A stretch of DNA of 41,280 nucleotides, taken from Nocardia amamiensis NBRC 102102. GTDB lineage: Bacteria; Actinomycetota; Actinomycetes; Mycobacteriales; Mycobacteriaceae. The stretch is from the NCBI RefSeq assembly GCF_001612745.1, contig NZ_BDBA01000039.1, positions 1 through 41,280 on the forward strand. The letters are read 5' to 3'. Position numbers and translations under genes: made by a program. Position 1 is the stretch's first letter; the number at the start of each line of letters is the position of its first letter. The notes under the pieces are model-generated. The model was not told the origin of the DNA. It saw nothing but the letters and a program-made list of their open reading frames with translations, and ran no database searches. Shown here piece by piece: positions 16,614 through 24,502 of this stretch.

Positions 16614-17006
16614 ATGACTTCGACGCTGACCACCGAACAGATCGATTACCTGCACACCCAGCGCCTCGGCCGCCTGGCCACCGTCCGCCCCGACGGCACT
16701 CCGCAGAACAACCCGGTCGGCTTCCGCTACAACGCCGACCTCGGCACCATCGACATCGCGGGCTGGAACATGGGTGCCTCCTGGAAATTCCGCAACCTGA
16801 CCACGAACTCCCACGTCGCATTCGTCGTCGACGACGTCGCCTCGGTCCAGCCCTGGCGCGTCCGCTGCCTGGAAATCCGCGGCACCGCCGAAGCGCTCAC
16901 CGACGTCGATCCCTACATGGCGGGAGTCTCTCGCGAAATGATCCGCATCCATCCGGACCGCGTCATCGCCTTCGGTTTGACGGAAGAGGCCCTGGACAAC
17001 GCCTGA
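16614..17006 (+). CDS. PPOX-class (split-barrel) F420-dependent oxidoreductase
   Basis: A 130-aa flavin/deazaflavin split beta-barrel protein of the PNPOx-like superfamily. Typical features are the N-terminal helix LTTEQIDYLHTQRLGRLATV, then RPDGTPQNNPVGFRY, WKFRNLTTNSHVAFVVDD and a late CLEIRGTAEALTD strand. These match the FDOR-B group, which reduces or binds substrates with F420; some members use FMN or heme instead, so the cofactor is inferred. F420 synthesis is encoded nearby (fbiC). The ATG at 16614 is preferred over an upstream in-frame start at 16587, since it sits six bases after a -10 box within a MerR-type promoter. Induction by an oxidant or drug through a MerR/SoxR-like activator is likely. 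Confidence 0.85.
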   Translation: MTSTLTTEQIDYLHTQRLGRLATVRPDGTPQNNPVGFRYNADLGTIDIAGWNMGASWKFRNLTTNSHVAFVVDDVASVQPWRVRCLEIRGTAEALTDVDPYMAGVSREMIRIHPDRVIAFGLTEEALDNA

Positions 17007-17214
17007 CCGCTCCGGGCGGCGTGCACTCAGATCTCGGCAGCCCGGTCATTGGAAGCTGATCGTTCTTCCTGTGCACGCCGCCGACTCGCGAGGCGTGCTT
17101 ACTCAAAACCCGTGCTCACCGTGGTCAACGGCCCCGCCGTCGGCTGCTCCTTCGCCGTCGCCACGGACGGGACCGTAGCCCATGGGGTCGGCCTATGGAA
17201 CCAGCGTCGTGGCG

Positions 17215-19671
17215 TCAAATCCTCGCGGGGCGCGCACCACGGCGCCGTGGACGCAGCTGGTACAGGCGGTACCAGGCCAGCGCGAGGAAGAGGACCCCTA
17301 GACCGGCCGTGACGCCCATATCGAGCAGCCACGTGCCGAGGGTGTGTTTCCACAGCGGGTCGGCTGCGCCGGTGTGCGGTGAGAGGTTGTCGAGGTCGAG
17401 GGTGGCGGCTCCCGCGCCGTAGCCCCAACGGGACGGCGATAGGTAGGACAGTTGGTCCAGGACGGGTGTCCCGGGGAGCCGCACCAGACCGCCGGTGAGC
17501 ACCAGCTGCGCCATCGACAGCACGATCAGCAGCGGTAGCGTCTTCTCCGAGGTGTTCACCGCCACCGACACGAGCAAGCCCAATGCCAGCGATGCGACGC
17601 CGATCGTCGCCATCGCCAGGATCAGCTCCAGCTCGACCGAGGTGAACACCCCTTTCGCCGGCATGGTCTCACCAATGGTGCCGATGAAGAACAGCACCAC
17701 CGACTGAAGGATGGTGATCACCCCAAGGACCAGGAGTTTGGACATCAGGTAGACCCCGGACGACAAGCCCGCCGCGCGTTCTCTGCGGTAGATCGTCTGC
17801 TCTTTGACGATCTCGCGAATCGAGTTGCCGGTGCCGACGAAGCATGCGGCGAAGATCAGAATCATGAGCTTGGTCGGGGCATCGGTGTTGGTTCCCGGCG
17901 ACCCGGTGAAACCCTCGCCCGACGGTATCGCGACGATCAAGCCACCGAGCAGCAGGGGCATCACGCCGAGCAGCGCCAGATAGCTCCGGTCCGAGGCGAT
18001 GACCGCCAGATATCGCCTGCACAGTGTGCTGAGCTGGCTGAGCTTGGACTGCGGCGCCGGCGGCGGCGCCGGTGGGCGCTGCGTTTCCGCTGGGCCGACT
18101 TCGTCGGTCAGTCCGACCGCCACGTACTGCTGGAAGCGTGGCGAAGCCCGGAATTCACCGGCCCAGTCGCGGTCCTCCTCGCGGTCGAACGCCTGGAACA
18201 CCTCGGCCCAGCTGCGCTGCCCGAACTGCTGCAACCCCTCCTCCGGGGGCCCGTAGTAGGCCAGCCGCCCGCCGGGCACCAGAACCAGCAAGCGGTCACA
18301 GGCATCGAGATTCGCGACGCTGTGCGTGACGACGATGACCGTCCGCCCGTCATGCGCCAGTTCGGACAGCATCTCCATGACCGTTTTGTCCAGGCCAGGA
18401 TCGAGGCCGGAGGTCGGTTCGTCGAGGAACAACAGGGACGGCTTGGTCAGCAACTCCAATGCGACGCTCACGCGTTTGCGCTGCCCGCCCGAAAGCCGAT
18501 CGATGCGGGTATCGGCGTGCCGCGCCAAACCGAGTTCCTCGAGGACCTCGTCGACCCGCTGCTCCCGCTCCTCGCTGCCCGTGTCACCGGGGAAGCGCAG
18601 TTCGGCCGCGTAGAGCAGGGCGCGCCGCGTCGGAAGCTGGCTGTGCAGGATGTCCTCCTGCGGGACCAGCCCGATGCGATGCCGGAGCTCGTCGTAATCG
18701 GTGTACAGGTCGCGTCCGTCGTAGCGAACCGTCCCCTCCGTCGCGGGCCGCAACCCGGTGACCGCGCCGAGCAGCGTCGACTTGCCCGCTCCACTGGGCC
18801 CGATGACGCCGACGAGCGAGCGCTCTGGGATCGGGAAGCTCACCTCGTCGAGCAGCACCTTGCCTTCCGGAGTCCGGACGATGAGGTTCTGCACGGAGAC
18901 CGACACGTCGCCGGTGTCGACGGTCTCGCGCAGTTCGTCGCCGACCAGCCGGGCCGTGGTGTGCCCCATGCCGATCAAATCGGATTCGGAGAGGTCTGCG
19001 GTGTGGACCCGGGAGCCGTTGACGTAGGTGCCGTTGTGGCTGTCGAGGTCGACGATCCGGTATCTGCCCGCGCCGATCGTACGCAGCTCGGCGTGATGGC
19101 GGGAGACCATGAGGTCATTCACCACGATGTCGTTATCGGCCGCGCGCCCGATCCGCATGGTGGGCGAGGTGATCCGGACTACCGTCCCGGCGGCCGCTGG
19201 AGCCGACGATCGCGAAACCCGGCGGGGCAGGCCCGGCTCGAACTTCGTGACCGTCGCTTCGTCGTCGAGTTGGTATCCGGGATCGGGGACGATCATCGTG
19301 TCGCCACCGACGTCACCGCCCGGCTCGGGCCCGGGTCCCGGTTGTCCCTCTACGGAACAGGCCAACTGCTCACCGTCGACGGCGTGACCGAGCTGAAACG
19401 TCTCGTCGTGGTCGATCAGCATCCGCTCGACTCGGTGACCCTCGAAAAAGGTCCCGTTGAGGCTGCCCCTGTCCTCGATTTCCCAACCGCCCGAACCGCG
19501 CTCCAGAACGGCGTGCAACGAAGATACCCGCGGATCGGTCACAACAATGTCGGCTGCCGGATCGCGACCGACGTTGTATGCACCCCCAGCGCGAAGCCGA
19601 TAGACGCGTTCTCGTGTCTGTACCACAAGAACCGGCCCGTCGGGGAATTCCGTGGAAGACTCATCCGACAT
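17215..19671 (-). CDS. FHA-domain ABC transporter, Rv1747-like
   Basis: An 818-aa single-chain exporter. Order: FHA domain 1 (about residues 15-95, VGRDPAADIVV, VSSLHAVLE, SLNGTF); linker with acidic and Thr-rich stretches; FHA domain 2 (about 165-240, IGRAADNDIVV, VSRHHAEL, HNGTYVNG); ABC ATPase (about 255-490) with Walker A GPSGAGKS, signature LSGGQRKR and Walker B LLFLDEPTSGLDP; and an ABC-2 type membrane domain with six hydrophobic segments to the C-terminus. M. tuberculosis Rv1747 has this architecture; it exports lipooligosaccharide-type material and is controlled by Ser/Thr kinase phosphorylation read by its FHA domains. No kinase gene is next to it here. TATACT lies six bases before the ATG at 19671. 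Confidence 0.92.
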   Translation of the reverse strand: MSDESSTEFPDGPVLVVQTRERVYRLRAGGAYNVGRDPAADIVVTDPRVSSLHAVLERGSGGWEIEDRGSLNGTFFEGHRVERMLIDHDETFQLGHAVDGEQLACSVEGQPGPGPEPGGDVGGDTMIVPDPGYQLDDEATVTKFEPGLPRRVSRSSAPAAAGTVVRITSPTMRIGRAADNDIVVNDLMVSRHHAELRTIGAGRYRIVDLDSHNGTYVNGSRVHTADLSESDLIGMGHTTARLVGDELRETVDTGDVSVSVQNLIVRTPEGKVLLDEVSFPIPERSLVGVIGPSGAGKSTLLGAVTGLRPATEGTVRYDGRDLYTDYDELRHRIGLVPQEDILHSQLPTRRALLYAAELRFPGDTGSEEREQRVDEVLEELGLARHADTRIDRLSGGQRKRVSVALELLTKPSLLFLDEPTSGLDPGLDKTVMEMLSELAHDGRTVIVVTHSVANLDACDRLLVLVPGGRLAYYGPPEEGLQQFGQRSWAEVFQAFDREEDRDWAGEFRASPRFQQYVAVGLTDEVGPAETQRPPAPPPAPQSKLSQLSTLCRRYLAVIASDRSYLALLGVMPLLLGGLIVAIPSGEGFTGSPGTNTDAPTKLMILIFAACFVGTGNSIREIVKEQTIYRRERAAGLSSGVYLMSKLLVLGVITILQSVVLFFIGTIGETMPAKGVFTSVELELILAMATIGVASLALGLLVSVAVNTSEKTLPLLIVLSMAQLVLTGGLVRLPGTPVLDQLSYLSPSRWGYGAGAATLDLDNLSPHTGAADPLWKHTLGTWLLDMGVTAGLGVLFLALAWYRLYQLRPRRRGARPARI

Positions 19672-19677
19672 AGCGCG

Positions 19678-19708
19678 AGTATACGACTGAGTCGCACTGT
19701 CGCCGCAA
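19678..19708 (-). promoter_or_regulatory. Promoter of the FHA-ABC transporter gene
   Basis: On the minus strand TTGCGG (19708-19703) and TATACT (19683-19678) are separated by 19 bases, and TATACT ends six bases before the ATG. This is a good sigma-A-like -10 with leaderless spacing. Confidence 0.5.
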
Positions 19709-20284
19709 TAGTCGGCTCGCCCGCCAGCCAGTCGCGGCGTCCGTTTTCCTCCTGTGTCGCGCTCTTCTCCAAACCTTGCTGACCAGCGCGAATGCACACG
19801 ATGAGCCGCCCAGGCGACCGCATCCTGCCACTGGAAAACGGGCAGCGAAGCCGCCGAACAGGACACCTGACCACGCCGGGCGGAAAATGCGTCGGAATTC
19901 GCGATCCGTGCCCGATCATGCAGACGCGCAATCTAAACGCAAGGTCGATCTCGAATGTTTCCCAAATTGTTTCCATCGCGCGAATTCTGTTACTTCGCGA
20001 ATTCCTTGCCGACAGCGAGGGATGCCGATATAGATCGGCTTTCCCCTTACGAGCGGCGGCAGAGCCCCTGTTATGTGCCGTACACACGGCAGGCGCTCCT
20101 GCAACCTTCACAGACATCCGTGACGCCACCGGTGCTGCGGACGATTGCGGGCGGCACCAGCACTCCAGCCCCGGCCGAGGGCCGATTTCGCCGTGTCGGG
20201 TGAACACCGAAAACCGGCTCCTGCAAGGTCATCCATCGTTTCGCGGTGGAGTGCGGAGCACCGCGGCACGGCCAGGCCCCGGAG
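19709..20284. other. Long divergent intergenic region, comparatively AT-rich
   Basis: About 600 bases between the FHA-ABC gene and the DMT transporter with no convincing reading frame on either strand. It holds three copies of a CGCGAATTC-type element: GGAATTCGCG at 19894-19903 in inverse orientation, CGCGAATTC at 19979-19987, and CGCGAATTCC at 19996-20005. A small hairpin (GCCGAT, ATAG, ATCGGC, 20024-20039) follows. The lower GC content suggests a regulatory or acquired segment. Confidence 0.4.
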
Positions 20285-20296
20285 TAGGCTACCGGA

Positions 20297-21223
20297 GTGT
20301 CGTCCTCACAGGTCGCCATAGTTCTCGCCGTGAGCGCGGCCGTATGTATTGCGCTCGGGGCGGTGATCCGCCAGCGTGCCGCGGCACGGTCGGCCGATAC
20401 GCCCGAATCTCCCGGGCTCATGGGTGGCCTGCTCCGCTCGCCCGACTGGTGGCTGGGAACGCTTGTAGGCGCCGGCGGATTCGCCTTCCAGGCGGCCGCA
20501 TTGGGCAGGGGTGCGCTGATGCTCGTGCAGCCCCTGCTGGTGCTGTCGCTGCTGTTCGTGCTGCCGCTGGGCGCGTGGCTCAACGGGCGCTCGGTTTCGG
20601 CCGGCGACTGGGCCTGGGCGCTGGCCCTGACCGCCGGGATCGCGATTCTGGTGGTGGTCGGCGACCCCCGGCCCGGCGAACCGCACGCCGAGGCGTTGCA
20701 CTGGGTACTCGTGGGGATCATCGCCATTCCGTTGTTCGCCGCCGCGCTGCTCGCTGCCCGTGCCTGGCCGGGGCCGCGGCGGGCGGTCCTGCTCGGCCTG
20801 TGCTCCGGCGCGCTGTTCGGCCTCGCCGCCGTGCTCGTCAAGGGCGTGGTCTCGACCGCAGGCCGTGGCGCGAACGCCGTGCTCGTCTCGGCCGAGACAT
20901 ACGCGCTGATTGTCATCGGTCTCGCCGGCACGGTGCTGCAGCAATACTCGTATCGGGCCGGAAGCCTGCACGCATCATTCCCGGCGGCGACGGTCGTCGA
21001 ACCCATGGTGGTCGCAACCCTCGGATTCCTGGCCCTCGGCGAATACCTGGACGTGAACATCGAACTCGTCGCGGTACTGGTTGCCGCGCTCGCAACGGTG
21101 GTCTTCGCGACGGTCGCGCTCGCGCGCAGCAAAACCATCGACGCCGTCCCGGCCGACCCCGGCTCGCCGGGCCACACGCCGCAGTGGGACGCCCCACCGC
21201 AGCTCCGCCGCGACAGCTCGTAG
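20297..21223 (+). CDS. DMT superfamily (EamA-like) transporter
   Basis: A 308-aa integral membrane protein with about nine predicted helices, starting with QVAIVLAVSAAVCIALGAVI. The helices FVLPLGAWLN, ALALTAGIAILVVVGD, LVGIIAIPLFAAALLAA and LCSGALFGLAAVLVKG, then a C-terminal pair near VVATLGFLALGEYL, fit the ten-helix drug/metabolite transporter layout. GEYL resembles the conserved end of the EamA repeat. The C-terminal ~35 residues are hydrophilic. The substrate is unknown. The GTG at 20297 lies six bases after TAGGCT, so the message is likely leaderless. Confidence 0.8.
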   Translation: MSSSQVAIVLAVSAAVCIALGAVIRQRAAARSADTPESPGLMGGLLRSPDWWLGTLVGAGGFAFQAAALGRGALMLVQPLLVLSLLFVLPLGAWLNGRSVSAGDWAWALALTAGIAILVVVGDPRPGEPHAEALHWVLVGIIAIPLFAAALLAARAWPGPRRAVLLGLCSGALFGLAAVLVKGVVSTAGRGANAVLVSAETYALIVIGLAGTVLQQYSYRAGSLHASFPAATVVEPMVVATLGFLALGEYLDVNIELVAVLVAALATVVFATVALARSKTIDAVPADPGSPGHTPQWDAPPQLRRDSS

Positions 21224-21316
21224 CTTCCGCCGCACCGCACTCCGTCCGGTGAGCGCTCCGGGACGGTATCCCGGTGTGAAAACCCTTCCCCCACAGCACT
21301 ATGCGGCCGACAATGC

Positions 21317-21634
21317 TCAGTGTTCCCGTGACGTGTCCGGCCGCATTCGACCGGCGTCGATCAGCGTTTGCCGTGCTGCCGCCTTGCGCGGGCAGTCTTG
21401 TACGCGGCATTCCCTGTGGCGCTGCATGGTGGCGTGCGCCTCGGGCACGCTGAGCGGGTAGTCGGGTGCCCCATGCGGCCACCCCCGCGGCCCCAGCCCG
21501 GCGTCGGCGGGCAGTGCATCCCCGGCCTGGATACGTTGGCGCTCGGCTCGCCACTCGGCCTGTACGCGGTCGATGATCGCCTGCGGCGATGTCTCGTCGG
21601 GCTCGGCTTCCCGCCACCAGTTGAATCCCACCAC
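21317..21634 (-). CDS. Small protein with Cys-x4-Cys domain, copy A
   Basis: A 105-aa soluble protein of no named family. Its C-terminal ~45 residues, PLSVPEAHATMQRHREC through DAGRMRPD, match the end of the protein at 33785-34117: both have P-L-x-V-x-E-A-H, M-Q-R-H-R-x-C-x4-C, A-A, T-L-I-x-A-G. The two Cys are four residues apart and flanked by Arg and Lys, suggesting metal or redox binding, but one pair alone cannot make a zinc site unless the protein dimerises or His residues help. The GTG at 21634 follows AGGGGTGAA. Upstream in-frame codons to 21853 lack coding character. It is divergent from the XRE gene. Confidence 0.6.
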   Translation of the reverse strand: MVGFNWWREAEPDETSPQAIIDRVQAEWRAERQRIQAGDALPADAGLGPRGWPHGAPDYPLSVPEAHATMQRHRECRVQDCPRKAAARQTLIDAGRMRPDTSREH

Positions 21635-21886
21635 TTCACCCCTGTCGTATTCGCTGTCTGTTGGTGGCGCCCGGCGCCGAGGGCTTTCGCCACCGACCGG
21701 CAGCTCACTGCGGTCGGTGTGCCGATGCGAGGCACGGCATCGACCCGGCGCCGGGGCCTGGTTCCGAGACTCACACGGGGCGTACCAGCCGAAGTGACAG
21801 TTCTCTGCCAGTTGCCCGCGTTGCCCAGCGAATGCCGATAGGCTTGAAATCAACCAAGAGGTCTGGCCGAATTAGGGGGCTTCGCA

Positions 21887-23068
21887 GTGACATTCGTCGG
21901 TATCGGTGCCCGAATCAGCGCCGAACGAAAGCTTGCCGGGTTGACCCAGCCCCAACTTGCGAGCCGCGCGGGATACAGCGTGAGCATGGTGCGAGCCGTC
22001 GAGCAGAGTCGCGAACCGGCGTCGCCTGGATTTGTGGCAGCTGCCGCGAAAGCGCTGGGTATCGAGCCGGAGCAGCTGACCGGGGCTCCGTACTACGACA
22101 CTCTTGAAGAGGATGGTCCCCTGGAAGGGCTCACCGAGCTGCGTGCCATCCTGGCCGAAGGCACTTACGTCCGGCAGATCGAACCACCGCCACTTACGCA
22201 ACTTGTCGCCGACCTGGACGCAATCAACCGCTTGTATCGCAACGACAAAGGCCGCATTGCCCTTGCCCGGCTACCGATACTGATTCGCCAGTTGTACGGT
22301 GCACTGCACGCAGCTACCGGCGATGCCGATCGTGGTCGAGTCTTCTCGCTCTTGGCGCACGCCTACATCCAGTCGGAGCGGCTGACTCACCGATTCGGCT
22401 TCATGACGCTCACGTTGCCGTCGCTGGACGGTTTGGAATGGGCGGCGGCCCAAGCCGACGATCCGCTGTACGCCGTGCAAGCCAAGCCCCGACGGGCAAA
22501 GGTGCTGATGTACTACGGATCCAACGACGTAGGACTCCAACTGGTCGAAGGGGCTCTCGACCAGATCGGCGGCGATGATCCGGCCTCTTCCGAAGTGCTC
22601 GGATTCAGCCACCTGTCCGGGGCGATTATCTCCGCGCGAGATCGTCGACTCGACATCGCTCGCGACCATATCAGCGAAGCTCGGAAACTGGCCCGGCACA
22701 TCTCGGGCGAATGCGACTCCTACGGAACGCTGTTCAGCCAGGCGAACACCGAAATCCATTCCTGTGCTGTCGAGTTGGAAGCGGGCGACCCTGGCAAAGC
22801 GGCCCGTGAAGGATCGGCGTTGAAGCTACCCGACGACGTCGCACCGCCACGGGCAGGCCATCACTGGCAGGACACAGCCCGTGCCTGGCTACTCGCCGGG
22901 CGCACGGACAACGCGCTCAAAGCGCTGAATGTGGCCCGTCGCGTGGCTCCCCAGCAAACCAAGCTGCACCCAAACGTTCGCGAAACGCTGTACGGGATCG
23001 CCGCAGCCGAACGTCGGCGCAGTGACAGCCTCGGCGCATTCGCTCGATGGGTCGGCGTCACTCTCTGA
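21887..23068 (+). CDS. XRE-family regulator with TPR-like C-terminal domain
   Basis: A 393-aa protein with an N-terminal Cro/cI-type helix-turn-helix (about residues 6-62: IGARISAERKLAGLTQPQLA, then SRAGYSVSMVRAVEQ) and a long helical C-terminal part with TPR-like repeats (e.g. LARLPILIRQLYGAL, RVFSLLAHAYIQSERL, ARAWLLAGRTDNALKAL). This is a common actinobacterial regulator type; it is usually beside a small flavoprotein, as here. The GTG at 21887 has AGGGGG seven bases upstream. The effector is unknown; TPR-type C-termini in such regulators often bind peptides or partner proteins. Confidence 0.85.
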   Translation: MTFVGIGARISAERKLAGLTQPQLASRAGYSVSMVRAVEQSREPASPGFVAAAAKALGIEPEQLTGAPYYDTLEEDGPLEGLTELRAILAEGTYVRQIEPPPLTQLVADLDAINRLYRNDKGRIALARLPILIRQLYGALHAATGDADRGRVFSLLAHAYIQSERLTHRFGFMTLTLPSLDGLEWAAAQADDPLYAVQAKPRRAKVLMYYGSNDVGLQLVEGALDQIGGDDPASSEVLGFSHLSGAIISARDRRLDIARDHISEARKLARHISGECDSYGTLFSQANTEIHSCAVELEAGDPGKAAREGSALKLPDDVAPPRAGHHWQDTARAWLLAGRTDNALKALNVARRVAPQQTKLHPNVRETLYGIAAAERRRSDSLGAFARWVGVTL

Positions 23069-23113
23069 TCCGGATGGAGCCCGCCGATCGCGCTGCGCTG
23101 AGACCATGAATCC

Positions 23114-23668
23114 GTGAACGAGAACGGAGAACCCGTCCTGTACGCGATCGTGACTGGGGCACGCGTCGCCCGAGACGTTGACAAGCTGGTTGATCTGGCC
23201 ACGGCAGACGGTTGGGATGTGTGCGTGATCGCGTCACCGAACGGTCTCCGCTTCATCGACGCCGATGCTCTTGCGGCCAAGACGGGCCACCCGGTGCGCA
23301 GTGCATACAAGGAACCTGACGCCCCGGATGTCCTGCCGCCAGCCGACGGAATGATCGTCGCGCCGATCACCTCCAACTCACTCGCGAAGTGGGCGGCAGG
23401 TATCTCCGATACTTTGCCGCTCGGACTACTGGTCGAAGCCGTGGGGCTAGGGCTACCACTGGTGGCAGTGCCTTTCGCAAATCGAGCACTGCTCAGCTTC
23501 CCTGCCGTGCAAGAAGCAGTGCACAAGCTCTCTGGGTGGGGCGTGACCATGCTGACCGAAGATTCCCCGCACGAGCCGAAAGCAGGCAGCGACTACATCA
23601 ACCGCTTCCCATGGATCGCCGCATGGCGGGCGTTGCTTGATCACCCTCGGCTCTCGGTCGGCCTTTAG
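23114..23668 (+). CDS. Flavoprotein (HFCD/CoaC-like fold)
   Basis: A 184-aa Rossmann-like flavoprotein of the HFCD group (PPC decarboxylase, EpiD, UbiX relatives). The pattern LYAIVTGARVARDVDKLVDL, VCVIASPNG, APITSNSLAKWAAGISDTL and LPLVAVPFANRALL is characteristic. The N in TSNSLAKWAAG corresponds to the Asn of the FMN-binding PASANT-type motif, but the catalytic His seen in CoaC decarboxylases is not obvious, so it may bind FMN without decarboxylating. It starts 45 bases after the XRE regulator and is probably co-transcribed; the pair recurs in actinomycetes. The substrate and process are unknown. Confidence 0.8.
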   Translation: MNENGEPVLYAIVTGARVARDVDKLVDLATADGWDVCVIASPNGLRFIDADALAAKTGHPVRSAYKEPDAPDVLPPADGMIVAPITSNSLAKWAAGISDTLPLGLLVEAVGLGLPLVAVPFANRALLSFPAVQEAVHKLSGWGVTMLTEDSPHEPKAGSDYINRFPWIAAWRALLDHPRLSVGL

Positions 23669-23856
23669 TGCTGTCTTGCGGTGTTCGAGCGGCGCATGGT
23701 CCAAGTCGAGATGGCGGCAGCCGAGCTGACCATCCAGCCGGTTCGCCCCGACCGCCGCTGCGGCGCGAAATCCGAGGCAAGGCAATAGAACTCGTCGACG
23801 CCGCAGGCATACCCCGGCACTGATTTCCTGTCGGTGGGCATGGGTACTGTGCCCGC

Positions 23857-24402
23857 ATGCCCACCGTCCTGCACGAGGTGATCATCGACCTGTTCCGGCA
23901 ACGCCCGCGACTGGCTGCCGACCTATTGGCGCTCGTGATGGATTCTCCACTACCCGAATTCGACCATGCCCGACTGGAATCCGGCGATTTCCCTGACATC
24001 GACCCGACCGAATACCGAGCAGATGCCGTCGTAGTCCTGGCCAACGGGACCGATCCCGCCCTCGGGGTCATTATCGAGGTGCAGCTGCGGCCAGACCTGG
24101 TAATGGCCGTTCTCCCAAAGGCGGCCCGGCACTTCTTGGAGAGCCTCATGACGACCGGCACCTATGAATACAAGAGCGAGTTCGCCCGGCGTTACTACTC
24201 CAGGGGCAAGGCCGAAGGCCGGGCCGAAGGTGAGGCCGCGGCACTGTTGCGCATTCTGCGGACCCGCGGCTTCACGATGTCCGAAGCCATCGCTAGCCGC
24301 ATTGCCGAGTGCACCGATCTCGACCAGATCAACATCTGGATAGACCGCGCTGTTACCGCCGACAGTCTCGATGAGATCTTGGCGGAACACCCGAAGCCGT
24401 AA
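23857..24402 (+). CDS. Internally shortened PD-(D/E)XK nuclease-like protein
   Basis: A 181-aa protein of a common actinobacterial family, as I recall, normally near 290-300 aa: N-terminal MPTVLHEVIIDLFRQRPRLA, core TEYRADAVVVL and IIEVQL (nuclease-type Asp and Glu-x-Gln), and a C-terminal VLPKAARHFLESLMTTGTYEYKSEFARRYYSRGKAEG block. Here the ExQ strand runs straight into the C-terminal block (VQLRPDLVMAVLPK), so roughly 110-120 residues that usually separate them are missing in frame. The protein may be inactive. TACTGT lies six bases before the ATG. The Rpn/YhgA-like or Uma2-like relationship is suggested by the core motif only. Confidence 0.6.
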   Translation: MPTVLHEVIIDLFRQRPRLAADLLALVMDSPLPEFDHARLESGDFPDIDPTEYRADAVVVLANGTDPALGVIIEVQLRPDLVMAVLPKAARHFLESLMTTGTYEYKSEFARRYYSRGKAEGRAEGEAAALLRILRTRGFTMSEAIASRIAECTDLDQINIWIDRAVTADSLDEILAEHPKP

Positions 24403-24502
24403 TACGCACGCGTCGGCAAGCGCGCAGCCAACTACGCTGCGCGGTTGCCGGGCGACGCGGGACCTGGCGAACCGCTCAGCAGCTTCCGGTGTCCCCGGGA
24501 CC

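Noticed and set aside
17049..17312. Small plus-strand frame near the 3' end of the FHA-ABC gene
   Set aside because: Overlaps the exporter C-terminus on the other strand and has no start signal or family feature.
19539..20207. 222-aa minus-strand frame across the long divergent gap
   Set aside because: Composition lacks the third-position GC of real genes here, and it overlaps the beginning of the FHA-ABC gene and its promoter.
21301..21346. ATGCGGCCG / CGGCCGCAT inverted repeat as a terminator
   Set aside because: Arms are perfect but the loop is ~28 bases, there is no T-run, and one arm lies inside the 3' end of the small Cys-x4-Cys gene.
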